Assembly: GCF_048569485.1 (NCBI RefSeq)
Contig: NC_134364.1
Coordinates: 132,766,252 to 132,830,251 of the forward strand
Reading direction: 5' to 3'
Origin: Anomaloglossus baeobatrachus
Lineage: Eukaryota; Chordata; Amphibia; Anura; Aromobatidae
Length of the DNA stretch: 64,000 bases
Position numbers and translations under genes: made by a program. The notes under the pieces were generated by a model. It did not search any database and was not told the DNA's origin. It saw only the letters and a program-made list of their open reading frames with translations. Positions within the stretch are counted from its first letter, which is position 1, and the number at the start of each line of letters is the position of its first letter. Positions 42,913-55,391 of the stretch are shown piece after piece.

Positions 42913-44101
42913 TGTAGCACCTCTGCAGTACCAGGTGCTACAAATGTAACCCGTGGAAAGCCCAAACCCTGGAATATTCGTGCCAGCAAACACACTGACA
43001 CCTTCAGGCCACATACACAACCCCAACACCAGACTGAGAGACTGTCTAGAAACAGGTAACAGGGTAGGGCACTGATTGGATAGTAGCCATATAAACTGAG
43101 GGAGAGACCCAGCGAGGGGGAAGTGAGAGTGGTCATTTTCAAAGTTGGCGGGAGGAAGTGGTGTGCCGTTAGTCAGAGGAAAGAGAGAGAAGGAAGTAAA
43201 GCAGAGGAGGAGAAGAGCAGTAGTAGAAAGTGGAAAGTACTGAGCTGACCTGAAGAACCACCTTAGAGCTGTAAAAGGAGTGAGTGACTGTAGAGTATGG
43301 AACTAGGACTCCAGGCACCGTGTGTTACCTGTGGAAGCATCAGACTCCAGGTACCACGGGAGGCCTGTAGAAGTCTGGAACCAAGGCTTATAGTACTCAG
43401 CACAAGGTGGGTTGCAGACCCTAGGACAGTGGAATAATTTAGGTCATCTGCTAACTCTGCCGGGCGAGAAGATCTCTAGGGTACATCGGCAACCAGAGAG
43501 TCTGAAACATCAGCAGCAAAGAGAGAACCAGGGACTGAATCCCTTAAATAGTCCAGGCTGCCTGCAATAGGACCAAGACAGAAACAAAGGGGTTCCCAAG
43601 TAGCTGTAGGCCACGGGAGCCCATCAACAACAAGTGTGCCCGGAGGACAACCAACCCAGGTCACAGCTGGCACGGAGAACAAGGAGAGCGGGTACACCTG
43701 GAACCAACACCTGCGGGTTCAGGTACCAGCCACAAGTAAAAGGCAAGTGGAAACTGCAATACTGATGTGGACTGTGTTCTTGATCACCCTGTGCACTCAC
43801 ACTAACTCTTTCTCACTGCAACCCCCATCATCTACTGCTGAGGTCCAGCCCTGCTTCCGGAGGGCCCAAAACACCTAAGCTGCACAACTCCATCAGTCCC
43901 AGCAGGACCCAGCAGCGGCTCCAAATAACCTGGCCACACACCGCAAGTGGCGTAGTTGACAAAAACTATTTTATTTAAAACCCCTTTTTTTACTTCGGAC
44001 CGACCCCCGGATTCACAGAACCGAGCATCGGCCGCGACCACAACTTCCCTGAGTGTCACACATGCCCGGGACCGAGTACCCCACAGCCCTGGGGCGTCAC
44101 A
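42913..44101 (+). repeat. Second LTR of element B
   Basis: Preceded by AAGGGGGAA. It opens with hairpin-capable TGTAGCACCTCTG and CCAGGTGCTACA and ends GGGGCGTCACA. TGGCGTAGTTGACA lies near 43949. Confidence 0.86.
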
Positions 44102-44165
44102 CCCAAAAAACTTGGAGTAGTCGGCAGGATTCTGACTAGACTCGTAATCTCGGATGACAAGCGCA

Positions 44166-45234
44166 TGTGGCGCCCCAGGACCTGGTCGCCACAACAGCAT
44201 TGCCCTTGAAAAGGGTTAATGCTGAGCCTGGCGGTAATTGGGAGGTCCATTGGCCAGCAAGTTTAACATCCAACGCAGTTCTCCCTCCGGCCAGCAGGGG
44301 GAGCTCTGAACCTGGAATTCCAGGGAGCATTCCTCAAGTCTGACCTGAGGGAGGAAGTAGCAGTCAGTCTGTAGACAGAAGTGACAGTGAGCAGACGCAG
44401 AGTGTGCTGTCCTGTGGATCTGGGGCCTAGAGCTAGAGTAGCTTGGCCCAGGGAAGCAGGAGTAGCAGAGAGGCAGCGAAGAGACTCGGACATCGGAGTT
44501 TGTGGCCACCAGGGCTTAAAATACTCCCTGGTAGCCGAATCCGAAGGGCAGGAGAGCTGCAAGCACCTGGCCCATAAACAGCCCGAAGGTACAGCTGCAG
44601 CATCAGGGCCCGGTGTGGACTCCAGCAGAGAAGCACCAGAGAGGGCCTGCGCAACCTACTACAGAGGGAAAGGGACGTACCATCGGTCCCAGCAGCAAAG
44701 AGGGCCATTGCTGGATTCAGAGAAGCAGGGTCCTATCATAACAAAGAAAAGCACAGGAGTAGGCCTCATACTCAGCTGGCCAGAAAGATCACCCCAAGTA
44801 CTTCCAGGCCGACCGGATCCCCATCACCACCTGTGACGGTCTCCCAGGACTGGACTGTTCCCAAAGTAAAAGAGGAAAAGGTAAAGAGACTGTTGTTTGT
44901 GCCTGGTTCTTTCATTGCCTGTCGGCCCTGCACCGTGTTAGCCACACAACACCATAGACTTTCAAAAGCACTAACAGTGCCCCGGGGCATTGCTCCACCT
45001 GTGGGGAGCAGTACCACCATTGCTGCTATATCATCCCCCGGAGGCCTCATACAGCAGCGGCGGCTTATTAGCCGCATACCACAGGTGGCGTCACGAACAC
45101 AAACTTTATTCATCAAGCCACATATTCTACTGACACCCACCAGGGCCACGGAGCCGGGCCCAGCCACCACTGACTACCACCGGACTAGTCCGGCCTGGCA
45201 CCGGGTGTCCCACAGCCCTGGGGTGGGCGAGTCA
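44166..45234 (+). mobile_element. Solo LTR F
   Basis: 1069 bp inserted in the second leader of element B, with the 4-bp duplication CGCA (44162-44165 and 45235-45238). It opens TGTGGCGCCCCAGG with partner CCTGGTCGCCACA and ends GGGCGAGTCA. It carries GGTGGCGTCACGAACACA near 45085, followed by a TTTATT run. Confidence 0.86.
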
Positions 45235-45341
45235 CGCACCTTACAAACTGACTGTACTTAAAAATTTTGAATTGCTGCCATTTTGGACTGTAAAAATAAC
45301 TGTGCCACAAATAAATACCCCACAGCCCTGAGGTCTCACAT

Positions 45342-45351
45342 ATATATACAG

Positions 45352-45411
<60 letters not shown>

Positions 45412-45412
45412 T
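45342..45412. repeat. (TA)n and (CA)n microsatellite
   Basis: ATATAT run from about 45356 to 45398 joined to ACACACACAC, next to the end of element B. Confidence 0.95.
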
Positions 45413-46415
45413 ATATGCATGGATAGATATTGAGAGTTCCTGGAAGAGGGCAATAAGGCACTAGAAAGGACACTATATATAACTCAATATATGTCTGAAA
45501 CGTTTTACTACTTATTACGCAGTGGAAATATTTTAGCTTTATTTTATCATTTTCTTAATGTGTCAGTGAATATTTTAGGGACATTACTATGGATACACAG
45601 CTAATCAGTCAGAATGCTGAATCATAAATGAACCAAGTTGATGCACATAAATGTGATTAATGAGATAAAGTACTTAGCAAATGTAATCCATAACCTCTTC
45701 CTTCATATTTATTTTATTTATGCCTTTCCGGCATACACATTCCAAAAGTGGCATATGATTTCCACTTTGCTAAGGATTTTTTTGCAAAAGGCCATTTGAA
45801 TCTCTTGTGCATCTGTTACTATTGCTCTACAATTACGTTAAAATCCCTAATAACGAAGATAAAATAGTCATTTGTTTGGCTTCCATAGCAACTAGATTGA
45901 GACAGGGGTTGATTAGTCTTCAAGCACAACAAATAAACAATATTCTGCGGCTGTTATGAATATTCAAGCGCATCTGTTCCTGATGGAGGGAGCATCTGCG
46001 ATGGTTTTCCTGGCATCGCTCTTGCTTGTGGCCACTTGTCCATGGCCCTGACAAGATTGTGCTATGAACTCGCTAATCTATATATTACAACAAGAAGGTC
46101 ACACAAGATCACTTCTCAGATCAGGCAAATATATGCATGAAGCTATAAACCAAAGATGGCTTTTTGTGTTGTGATCACGTATGGTATTACGACACGTCAT
46201 TTCATTGTGTCTCCACTATTCTATTTTTGGAATTTTAAATGAGAAATTTGTCTTTAGAGAGTTTTGTGTAATTTTACCACATTTTGATTGTTTTACTTTT
46301 ACTTTCAGAAGGTTATAAAAGGTACTTACTTTCACATGTGGAAGAGTTGGGAAAATATAAATAGGAATAGGATTATATACGTATGTATTCCAACACAGGT
46401 AAAGAGAGAATAAAG
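45413..46415. other. AT-rich spacer, nothing recognised
   Basis: About 1 kb with no supportable gene, terminal repeat or RNA; ordinary AT-rich intergenic sequence. Confidence 0.5.
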
Positions 46416-48557
46416 CCTATCACACTACTGGCTCCTGTACAGACTAGTAGAGCTGCACAACACCCTACTGGTTCCTGTACAGACTAATAGAGCTGCACAA
46501 CACCCTACTGGCTCCTGTACAGACTAATAGAGCTGCACAACACCCTACTGGCTCCTGTACAGACTAGTACAGCTGCACAACACCCTACTGGTTCCTGTAC
46601 AGACTAGTAGAGCTGAACAACACCCTACTGGCTTCTGTACAAACTAGTAGAGCTGCACAACACCCTACTGGTTCCTGTACAGACTAGTAGAGCTGCACAA
46701 CACCCTACTGGTTCCTGTACAGACTAGTACAGCTGCACAACACCCTACTGGCTCCTGTACAGACTAGTAGAGCTGCACAACACCCTACTGGTTCCTGTAC
46801 AGACTAGTAGAGCTGCACAACACCCTACTGGCTCCTGTACAGACTAATAGAGCTGCACAACACCCTACTGGTTCCTGTACAGACTAGTAGAGCTGCACAA
46901 CACCCTACTGGTTCCTGTACAGACTAGTAGAGCTGCACAACACCCTACTGGTTCCTGTACAGACTAGTAGAGCTGCACAACACCCTACTGGTTCCTGTAC
47001 AGACTAGTAGAGCTGCACAACACCCTACTGGTTCCTGTACAGACTAGTAGAGCTGCACAACACCCTACTGGTTCCTGTACAGATTAGTAGAGCTGCACAA
47101 CACCCTACTGGTTCCTGTACAGACTACTAGAGCTGCACAACACCCTACTGGTTCCTGTACAGACTAGTAGAGCTGAATAACACCCTACTGGTTCCTGTAC
47201 AGACTAGTAGAGCTGCACAACACCCTACTGGTTCCTGTACAGACTAGTAGAGCTGCACAACACCCTACTGGCTCCTGTACAGACTACTAGAGCTGCACAA
47301 CACCCTACTGGCTCCTGTACAGACTACTAGAGCTGCACAACACCCTACTGGCTCCTGTACAGACTACTAGAGCTGCACAACACCCTACTGGTTCCTGTAC
47401 AGACTAGTAGAGCTGAATAACACCCTACTGGTTCCTGTACAGACTAATAGAGCTGCATAACACCCTACTGGCTCCTGTACAGACTAGTAGAGCTGCACAA
47501 CACCCTACTGGTTCCTGTACAGACTAGTAGAGCTGCACAACACCCTACTGGTTCCTATACAGACTAATAGAGCTGCATAACACCCTACTGGCTCCTGTAC
47601 AGACTAGTAGAGCTGCACAACACCCTACTGGTTCCTGTACAGACTAGTAGAGCTGCACAACACCCTACTGGTTCCTGTACAGACTAGTAGAGCTGCACAA
47701 CACCCTACTGGTTCCTGTACAGACTAGTAGAGCTGCACAACACCCTACTGGTTCCTGTACAGACGAGTAGAGCTGCACAACACCCTACTGGTTCCTGTAC
47801 AGACTAGTAGAGCTGCACAACACCCTACTGGTTCCTGTACAGACTAGTAGAGCTGCACAATACCCTACTGGTTCCTGTACAGACTAGTAGAGCTGCACAA
47901 CACCCTACTGGTTCCTGTACAGACTAATAGAGCTGCACAACACCCTACTGGTTCTTGTACAGACTAGTAGAGCTGCACAACACCCTACTGGTTCCTGTAC
48001 AGACTAATAGATCTGCACAACACCCTACTGGTTCCTGTACAGACTACTAGAGCTGCACAACACCCTACTGGTTCCTGTACAGACTAGTAGAGCTGCACAA
48101 CACCTTACTGGTTCCTGTACAGACTAGTAGAGCTGCACAACACCCTACTGGTTCCTGTACAGACTACTAGAGCTGCACAACACCCTACTGGTTCCTGTAC
48201 AGACTAATAGAGCTGCACAACACCCTACTGGTTCCTGTACAGACTAGTAGAGCTGCACAACACCCTACTGGTTCCTGTACAGACTACAAGAGCTGCACAA
48301 CACCCTACTGGTTCCTGTACAGATTAGTAGATCTGCACAACACCCTACTGGTTCCTGTACAGACTAATAGAGCAGCACAACACCCTACTGGTTCCTGTGC
48401 AGACTAATAGAGCTGCACAACACCCTACTGGTTCCTATACAGACTAATAGAGCTGCACAACACCCTACTGGTTCCTGTGCAGACTAATAGAACTGCACAA
48501 CACCCTACTGGTTCCTGTGCAGACTAATAGAGCTGCACAACACCCTACTGGTTCTTG
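46416..48557. repeat. 40-bp minisatellite, first block
   Basis: About 53 units of 40 bp, consensus parts AACACCCTACTGGTTCCTGT and ACAGACTAGTAGAGCTGCAC. Units vary mainly at GTTCC/GCTCC and AGTAG/AATAG/ACTAG. It continues at 49623 and 57022 after two insertions. Confidence 0.95.
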
Positions 48558-49618
48558 TGTAGTGCCCCTGAGCCACTCAGGGCACTACTAGGTACTGCAT
48601 CCCCACAAAGATGCAGGGCCTACCCTCTGGGACATGGAACACCAGTGCCAGTAACACCAACACACACCTAAAATCCTAGTTCCCACACCACACTAGGGGG
48701 TACTGATAGTGAAATAAGGGGAGGGCCACCCAGTGGGCAGAGCCTGACCAAGGAACTAGACAGCATGGTTGGTGTGGATTAAGGAGTCTGCAAGAATGTA
48801 GTGAAGAGAGCAGATGTGCCTCTAGCTGGGTCTGTGTAACGGTATCCCGGGGGCACGGGAGGCAGGTTGCCAGCATTGGGGCACCTAAGGATCTCTGGGC
48901 CGGAGTCAAGACCCCAGGGACGGTTCAAGGGAGCACCACTGGAACCTGGGCACGCATGGGGCACAGGGCCCAAGGTCAGGCGACAGTTCCAGACATCCTG
49001 GAAAATCCTGCACAGTGAGGGTCATCCACGGGCCTCAATGACTTACAGATCCGGCGGCATCAGCAGTAAATCAAGGATCGGGGTTTGGGCACATACCTCC
49101 CCACAGGGTCCACACTGCCAGCCGAATGGACAGACCGCTGTATTACAGCTGGGGGACCCCCAAAGTTTCAAGCTTCGGGGTCTCAACTACACTCAGAGTG
49201 CTGGTGACAGAGCAACCGAGTCATTAAACTGGCACTGGAGATAAAGGGACCTGAACCAGCCGTACAAGGGTTAAAAGTGAGTACGGACTGTTCATTACAA
49301 CCCTGGTGTGGTCTCCTTCCTTTTAAAGTGCAAAGCTATCACCCCATACATCTCCCAGGCTCAGCCTTACCTGTGGAGGGCCTACCACCAAAGCTGCCAC
49401 TACTAGCAGCCCTGGGAGTACCCACATCAGCAGTGGCGGTTCCACAATTATAACCGCAACCCGTAGGAGGCGTCACATGAACATTAACTCTTATCTCCCC
49501 TGTAAATACTCCCTTTATAAAAAGCATCCAGGCACGGGACCAGGCAATGGCCACCACAGTGACATCCCCAATTGTCTATACTGCCCGGGACCGAGTACCC
49601 CATTCCCTGAGCGACACA
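48558..49618 (+). mobile_element. Solo LTR G
   Basis: 1061 bp in the 40-bp array, with the 4-bp duplication CTTG (48554-48557 and 49619-49622). It opens TGTAGTGCCCCTGAG with partner CTCAGGGCACTACT and ends GAGCGACACA. Its end shares GGGACCGAGTACCCCA with LTR B. An AGGCGTCACATGAACA motif lies near 49468. Confidence 0.86.
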
Positions 49619-49622
49619 CTTG

Positions 49623-50382
49623 TACAGACTAGTAGAGCTGCACAACACCCTACTGGTTCCTGTACAGACTAATAGAGCTGCACAACACCCTACTGGTTCC
49701 TGTACAGACTAGTAGAGCTGCACAACACCCTACTGGTTCCTGTGCAGACTAGTAGAGCTGCACAACACCCTACTGGTTCCTGTGCAGACTAGTAGAGCTG
49801 CACAACACCCTACTGGTTCCTGTACAGACTAGTAGAGCAGCACAACACCCTACTGGTTCCTGTACAGACTAGTAGAGCTGCACAACACCCTACTGGGTCC
49901 TGTGCAGACTAGTAGAGCTGCACAACACCCTACTGGTTCCTGTACAGACTAGTAGAGCTGCACAACACCCTACTGGTTCCTGTGCAGACTAATAGAGCTG
50001 CACAACACCCTACTGGTTCCTATACAGACTAATAGAGCTGCACAACACCCTACTGGTTCCTGTGCAGACTAATAGAACTGCACAACACCCTACTGGCTCC
50101 TGTACAGACTACTAGAGCTGCACAACACCCTACTGGCTCCTGTACAGACTACTAGAGCTGCACAACACCCTACTGGCTCCTGTACAGACTAATAGAGCTG
50201 CACAACACCCTACTGGTTCCTGTACAGACTACTAGAGCTGCACAACACCCTACTGGTTCCTGTACAGACTACTAGAGCTGCACAACACCCTACTGGTTCC
50301 TGTACAGACTACTAGAGCTGCACAACACCCTACTGGTTCCTGTACAGACTACTAGAGCTGCACAACACCCTACTGGTTCCTG
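49623..50382. repeat. 40-bp minisatellite, second block
   Basis: About 19 units between solo LTR G and the gypsy element; the last four base pairs (CCTG) are the left target duplication of the gypsy insertion. Confidence 0.95.
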
Positions 50383-51190
50383 TGAAGCGACCGGTGGTAG
50401 GGCCGCGGGTGTGTGTGTATGCTCTATTCCAACAAAATCCCCATACTCAGATTTTACCAGTAGTAACATTTCTTTACTAGGAAACATATTTATAATACAA
50501 TCAACCAAACTATCTGCGCACATGAGTATAGTGGAGTCCCTGGATTTTCACTCCTTCCGGGTACGCAGCAAGAAGAAAGGAAAAACAACAACAAAGAAAT
50601 GGCAGCAACTTTCCCTAACTTTCCCTACAATCACGTACCAGTCTATCCCGGAAGAAGATGCCGCTCCCACGTCGCAGGCCTGGAGTCTCACGATGATGGG
50701 TCCCGGTGCAGCGCTGAAGGGATGCAGCTCCTCGGTCTTTTCCTTTGATCTTCCCCCGCTGGTAATGGATTCTAATCAGTCTTTTAGTCCCGGGGCACGC
50801 CGAGCAGAAGGGAGGTCACAGCCCCTGCACTTACACTCTGGTTGCGATGCTCTGCAGTCCGGTTAGATCCTTGGTGAAAACAAAGTCCTGCAGACCGGGA
50901 ATGGCAGAAACCACTTCCACAGGGTGATTTCTCCAAGTCTCCGGTGGCAAAAGAGCCCTCTGTTCAGGGAGACCACACGCAGCTCTCCTCTGGCTGAGCT
51001 CTGGAGCTGAACAACCTTCCCGCACTTTTTTTTCTTCCTGGTTTTCACACACAAGCTGCAGTAGGGGATTTCCCAGCTCTGTGTTTGTGATTGTACAGTC
51101 TGACACTGCCCCCTTGTGGGCAATTGCTGAAACAGTATTCAAATCCATTTCTACATTAATGATGCAGTCTGAATTGTTGATCCCATTACA
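50383..51190 (-). repeat. 3' LTR of the gypsy element
   Basis: Minus-strand TGTAATGGGATC to GGTCGCTTCA, 808 bp, almost identical to 56210-57017. Confidence 0.93.
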
Positions 51191-51249
51191 TACCCCCCCA
51201 CTTAAAGGTTGGCAGTCCCTGTCAACTACCGTCGGTTCCCAGGCAGCGA

Positions 51250-54200
51250 TGACTGCAGATGTCACAGGGGTAGGTTGAGAAGTGGGCCATACATACTGGT
51301 CCCTGTAAGACCGCCCGGGCGGGATCCCAGCAGTGGTGCGGTCAGTGCGTCTCAAGGGTCGGTTGTTCCCCTCCCTGTCACTGTCTTTACGCCCCACTTC
51401 AGTCAGCACTCCGGGGGAAAAACTGGGTTGTGTAGGTGGGTCACCGATCTCAGAGTCAATGTGATCACTATGCTGGGAAACGTCCGTGACGTCAGTCATG
51501 TTGGTAGCGTCACCCCCTCCGGGTACTGTGGTAGGGGAGTCAAGCTGGGATCGGCAGGGGCGCAACATATTTCGGTGCACAGTGCGGATGCTGCGACTGT
51601 CTTCACCCCGCACTCGGTATACATGCCCGTTGGGGTAGGGGCGTTCGATTACCCGGTAGACCTCAGTCTCCCACTTGGCTCGAAGTTTCCCTTGGGGCTT
51701 CTTGATACGGAGCAGGACTAGCTGTCCCAACTTCAAGGGCTGCTCTTGCACGGGGAGTGGGTCAGCATGTATCTGGCCCCGGATTTGTTGGCTCACCAGC
51801 CGGTGTACAGTCTCCATCTTCTGTCGGTGAGCATTTAGCCATGAGGGGTAGTTATGGCAGACATCATCTCCAGGGCGGAATAGGTTCAGGTCATGGACCC
51901 CTTTTCCGGGGCGGCCAAAGAGAAGGGTGTGTGGGGTGTAGCCAGTCACAGAGTGGACCTGGTTGTTGTAGGCCCATACTAGATCAGGAAGGAATTGGGG
52001 CCATTGGTCTTTCTTATCATCGGCCAAGGTGCGGATCAGCTGGAGTAGGGTCCGGTTGAAGCGTTCACATGCACCGTTCCCTTGTGGGTGGTAAGGAGTG
52101 GTCCTCGACTTCTGGATCCCATACATCCGATGCAGCTCTTCGATGACTCGGCCTTCGAAACAAGCCCCCTGGTCGGAGTGCAACCTCTCCAGGCACCCGT
52201 AGACGTGGATGAACTGTCGACAGATGGCCCGAGCAGCCGATTCAGCCGTCTGGTCTTTGGTAGCGACAGCGACAGCGAATTTTGTGAAGTGATCCACCAT
52301 GACTAGACAGTACTGATAGCCACTGCTCGCCGTCCCAATCAGCAGATAGTCCACCATCAACAGCTCAAGGGGCCTGGATGTTTTAATTGTCTGAACAGGT
52401 GCACGCTGCTCAGGGGACTTGTGTAGTTCGCAGGTGCGACAGGTCTGGCAGACGTCTTCAACCAGCTTGCGGAGCCCCGGACAATAGATGGACTGTGGAA
52501 TCCACCGAAAGGTCTTGTCTATTCCGAAGTGTCCATTCCTTTTGTGGGCTTGGGCCACCATCTCACGGGCCAATTGATCAGGCACCACAACTTGTGTGCA
52601 TTCCTCCAGCATGTGCGACAAGAGAACCTTCCGGTATAGCACTCCTTCTCTCAGAATCAGCCGGTCCCACTGACTGAGCAGGGTCAAGGTCCCGGTAGAC
52701 AGTCGTGCCCGTATATCGGCGGGAGGCTTCTGCTGCCGCTTCACCCATTGTTTGAGTAGAGCCCATTCAGGGTTCTGGTCCTGGATCCTGCACCACTCCT
52801 GGGGTGGCAAGGCGACTCCCACTGGAGTTCCAGCTTCACCCACAACGAACTGGCGGTAATCTACCATCTGTTGGGCGAGCTTTGCAAAGTCAGGCGTCTC
52901 GTCCCCTTCTAATTCTTCATCCCGGTCTCGGTTGAGTAAGGGGTATGACACTCTAGACAGGCTGTCCGCATTTTGATTCTCAGCTCCAGCCCTATATTTG
53001 ATCTTGTAATTGAACTTGGAGAGCCGAGCCATCCAACGCTGCTCCATGACTCCGAGCTTCGCATTTTCTAAGTGGGCCAACGGGTTGTTATCGGTCAGGA
53101 CTAGTACTTCGGTCCCCGTGAGGTACCCTGCAAATTTCTCCGCCATAGCCCACGTTAGGGCCAACAGCTCCAGCCGGAACGAGCTATAATTGGTGGGGTT
53201 CTTCTCGCCCTCATGTAGGGACCGACTGGCATAGGCTATGACCCATTCCTTGCCTTCTTGTACCTGTGAGAGTACTGCCCCTAGACCCTGTAGACTGGCA
53301 TTGGTGTGTAGTTGAAAGGGCAGGTTGTAGTCCGCATATGCCAGGATGGGGGAGACGTTAAGACACCCTTTAGGGCTTGGAAGGACTCTTCCTGGCTGGG
53401 TCCCCAGCTGATGGGTCGACCTCTGGGGCTGTTGGTGGTCCCTCGAAGCAGGTCATGCAAGGGTGCAGCAAGTCGGGCGAAGTTTTTGACGAACCGGCGG
53501 TAGTAGCCGGCCAACCCCAGGAAAGCCCTGACCTCCTTGACGTTTGTTGGCTGCGGCCAATCCCGTACGGCGGCTATCTTCTCTGAAGATGGCTGGACAC
53601 CTTCGGCTGAGATCCGGTGGCCCAGGTAATTGATCTCGGGCTGCAGAAGACGGCACTTGCTGGGTTTCAACTTCAGGCCATGTTCTCTCAACCTACTGAA
53701 CACACGGCCCAGCTGCTGCAGGTGTTCTTCAAATGTGGCCGAATAGACTACAATGTCGTCCAGGTAGATGAGGGTGAAGTCGAAGTTGAAGTCTCCCAAG
53801 CAGCGCTCCATCAGCCGCTGGAAAGTCCCCGGCGCGTTGTTCAGACCAAAGGGCATCCGGTCGAACTCGTACAGGCCCATGGGTAAGATGAAAGCAGTCT
53901 TCTCTCTATCTTTCTCATGCATAGGTACCTGCCAATATCCGCTGGCCAGATCCAACGAAGAGAAGTATTTGGCTTTCTTCAGGGCTGTCAGGGATTCTTC
54001 GATCCTTGGCAAAGGGTACGAGTCCCGGATGGTGCAAGCATTCAAACGGCGGTAGTCCACACAGAATCTCAGGGATCCGTCCTTCTTCTTGACTAACACT
54101 ACCGGTGCCGCCCAGGGGCTCTGGCTTTCTCGTACCACTCCCGCGTGTAACATGGAATTCAGGAGATTTTTCACTTCTTGGTATTGCTGGGGAGGAATTT

Positions 54201-55391
54201 GGCGGTACCTTTCACGGATAGGAGCAGTGTCACCGGTGGGGATTTCGTGCTTGATACTGGTGGTGCACCCAAAGTCGGTGTCATGCCGGGCAAAGGACGC
54301 CTGATGCTCTTGAAGTAGCTCTTCCACCTGGGACACCTCCCGTTTGGAGTATTGGGATACGTCCAACTGACACTTCTCTCGTAGTTCTCGCCCCGCGTTG
54401 GTGTCACCCGCGACAGCGGCCATGGCAGAGACGTCACTGTCCAATCTCCCTCTGTAGACGGTACAAACTGGAGGGGGCTCATAGGGTTCACTTCTTCGGT
54501 TAGAGCGTAGACTCGGGCGAGCTGTGTCCCGGCTTCTAGGTCAACGCTCACGTTAGCCGTGTTGCCCAGCCTGACAGGAATTCTTCCCTTTCTCACTACT
54601 GCTAGAGTTCGAGCGACTAGTGGATTCAGCTTCCCTTCCGTCGGGGAGCGCGGCTCAATCAGCACCTCCACGCCTTCAAGCTGTCTCATGGTGCTAAGGG
54701 GTAGTGAGATAACTGTCTCTTTCCCAGCTGGTAAGGTGATCCTAGTATGGCGGGGTACGGTGACCGTAGCCAGCGGCAGTTGTTCTTCTGTCATTCGCTG
54801 GAGGTTGCAGGTCCGGACCACTTGCTGAAAGGCACGGCGGGTGGCCCTATGTGCGGTCACTTCTTGCCAGTACTTGGGCCCCTTCTTGGTAAACAACACC
54901 AGACTCAGGTCTTTCAAGATGTTCATCCCAATAATCATGGGCGTTTCTGATCCAAAGCCTTCCCTGACCACGATTATCTCTCTCTTCCCGAGATCTTGGC
55001 CACAGATTTCGGTGTTCATCCAGGCAACTCCCGTCACCGGAATGGGTAGATTATTGGCTGCTTTGATCTTGATGGCGGTATCAGGGTCATAGGCAACCCG
55101 CGGCTTTAGACATTCTTCGTAGAACTGCTCGGAGATGGTGGATACCTGAGACCCAGTATCCATTAACCCTTGTACGGCGATCCCTTCCAGTAATACTTCC
55201 AGGGTGGGGCTATTTGATGCAAGTTTGTTCCGTGGCTGGCTCTGTTTTCCTACACCCCTCTCTTTGGCATCCCCTGCCGAGTGAGCCTCTTTGGCAGGGG
55301 CGTCTAGTTTAAAGGCGGCCACTGTTGTGGGACATGACTTGCTGGTTCTGGTAGATCGGACTGTGGAGGAGCTTGAAAGTTCTGGGGGCAA
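51250..55391 (-). pseudogene. Gypsy pol region (protease, RT, RNase H, integrase), fossil
   Basis: Aspartic protease with LMDTGSQVS (about 55140-55180). Reverse transcriptase with KKDGSLRFCVDYRRLN, LPRIEESL and the catalytic YLDDIVVYS (about 53745-53775). RNase H with LTDNNPLAHLE (about 53070-53105). Integrase with a His/Cys zinc-binding block (HKRNGHFG to CQTCRTC, about 52430-52550), then catalytic HSDQGACFEG (about 52150-52180) and NGACERFNRTL (about 52045-52080), and a C-terminal tail rich in charged residues. These activities copy and integrate the element. All hallmark residues are present but the region is not one continuous frame. Confidence 0.9.

Larger units (their letters stand above)
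38839..45340 (+). mobile_element. LTR element B, tandem (LTR-internal-LTR-leader), Gag-like protein with cold-shock-like domain
   Basis: Fossil of the same group as element A but a different family. First LTR 38839-40131, primer site 40143-40160, internal region to 42912 with a Gag-like part (about 40890-41800), polypurine tract AAGGGGGAA, second LTR 42913-44101. A second copy of the leader and primer site follows (44102-44165), continuing at 45239 after solo LTR F. It ends near 45340 with a short CCCACAGCCCTG-type LTR tail. Two elements or a recombinant therefore lie in tandem. The internal 3' part contains about 0.8 kb (about 41985-42790) without a counterpart in element A, probably another insertion. 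LTRs are several percent diverged with length differences. No pol is visible and the frame has a few breaks. Confidence 0.8.

Noticed and set aside
43476-44836. Several 70-150 codon ORFs in LTRs B and F
   Set aside because: Within non-coding LTRs, in conflicting frames and not shared between families.
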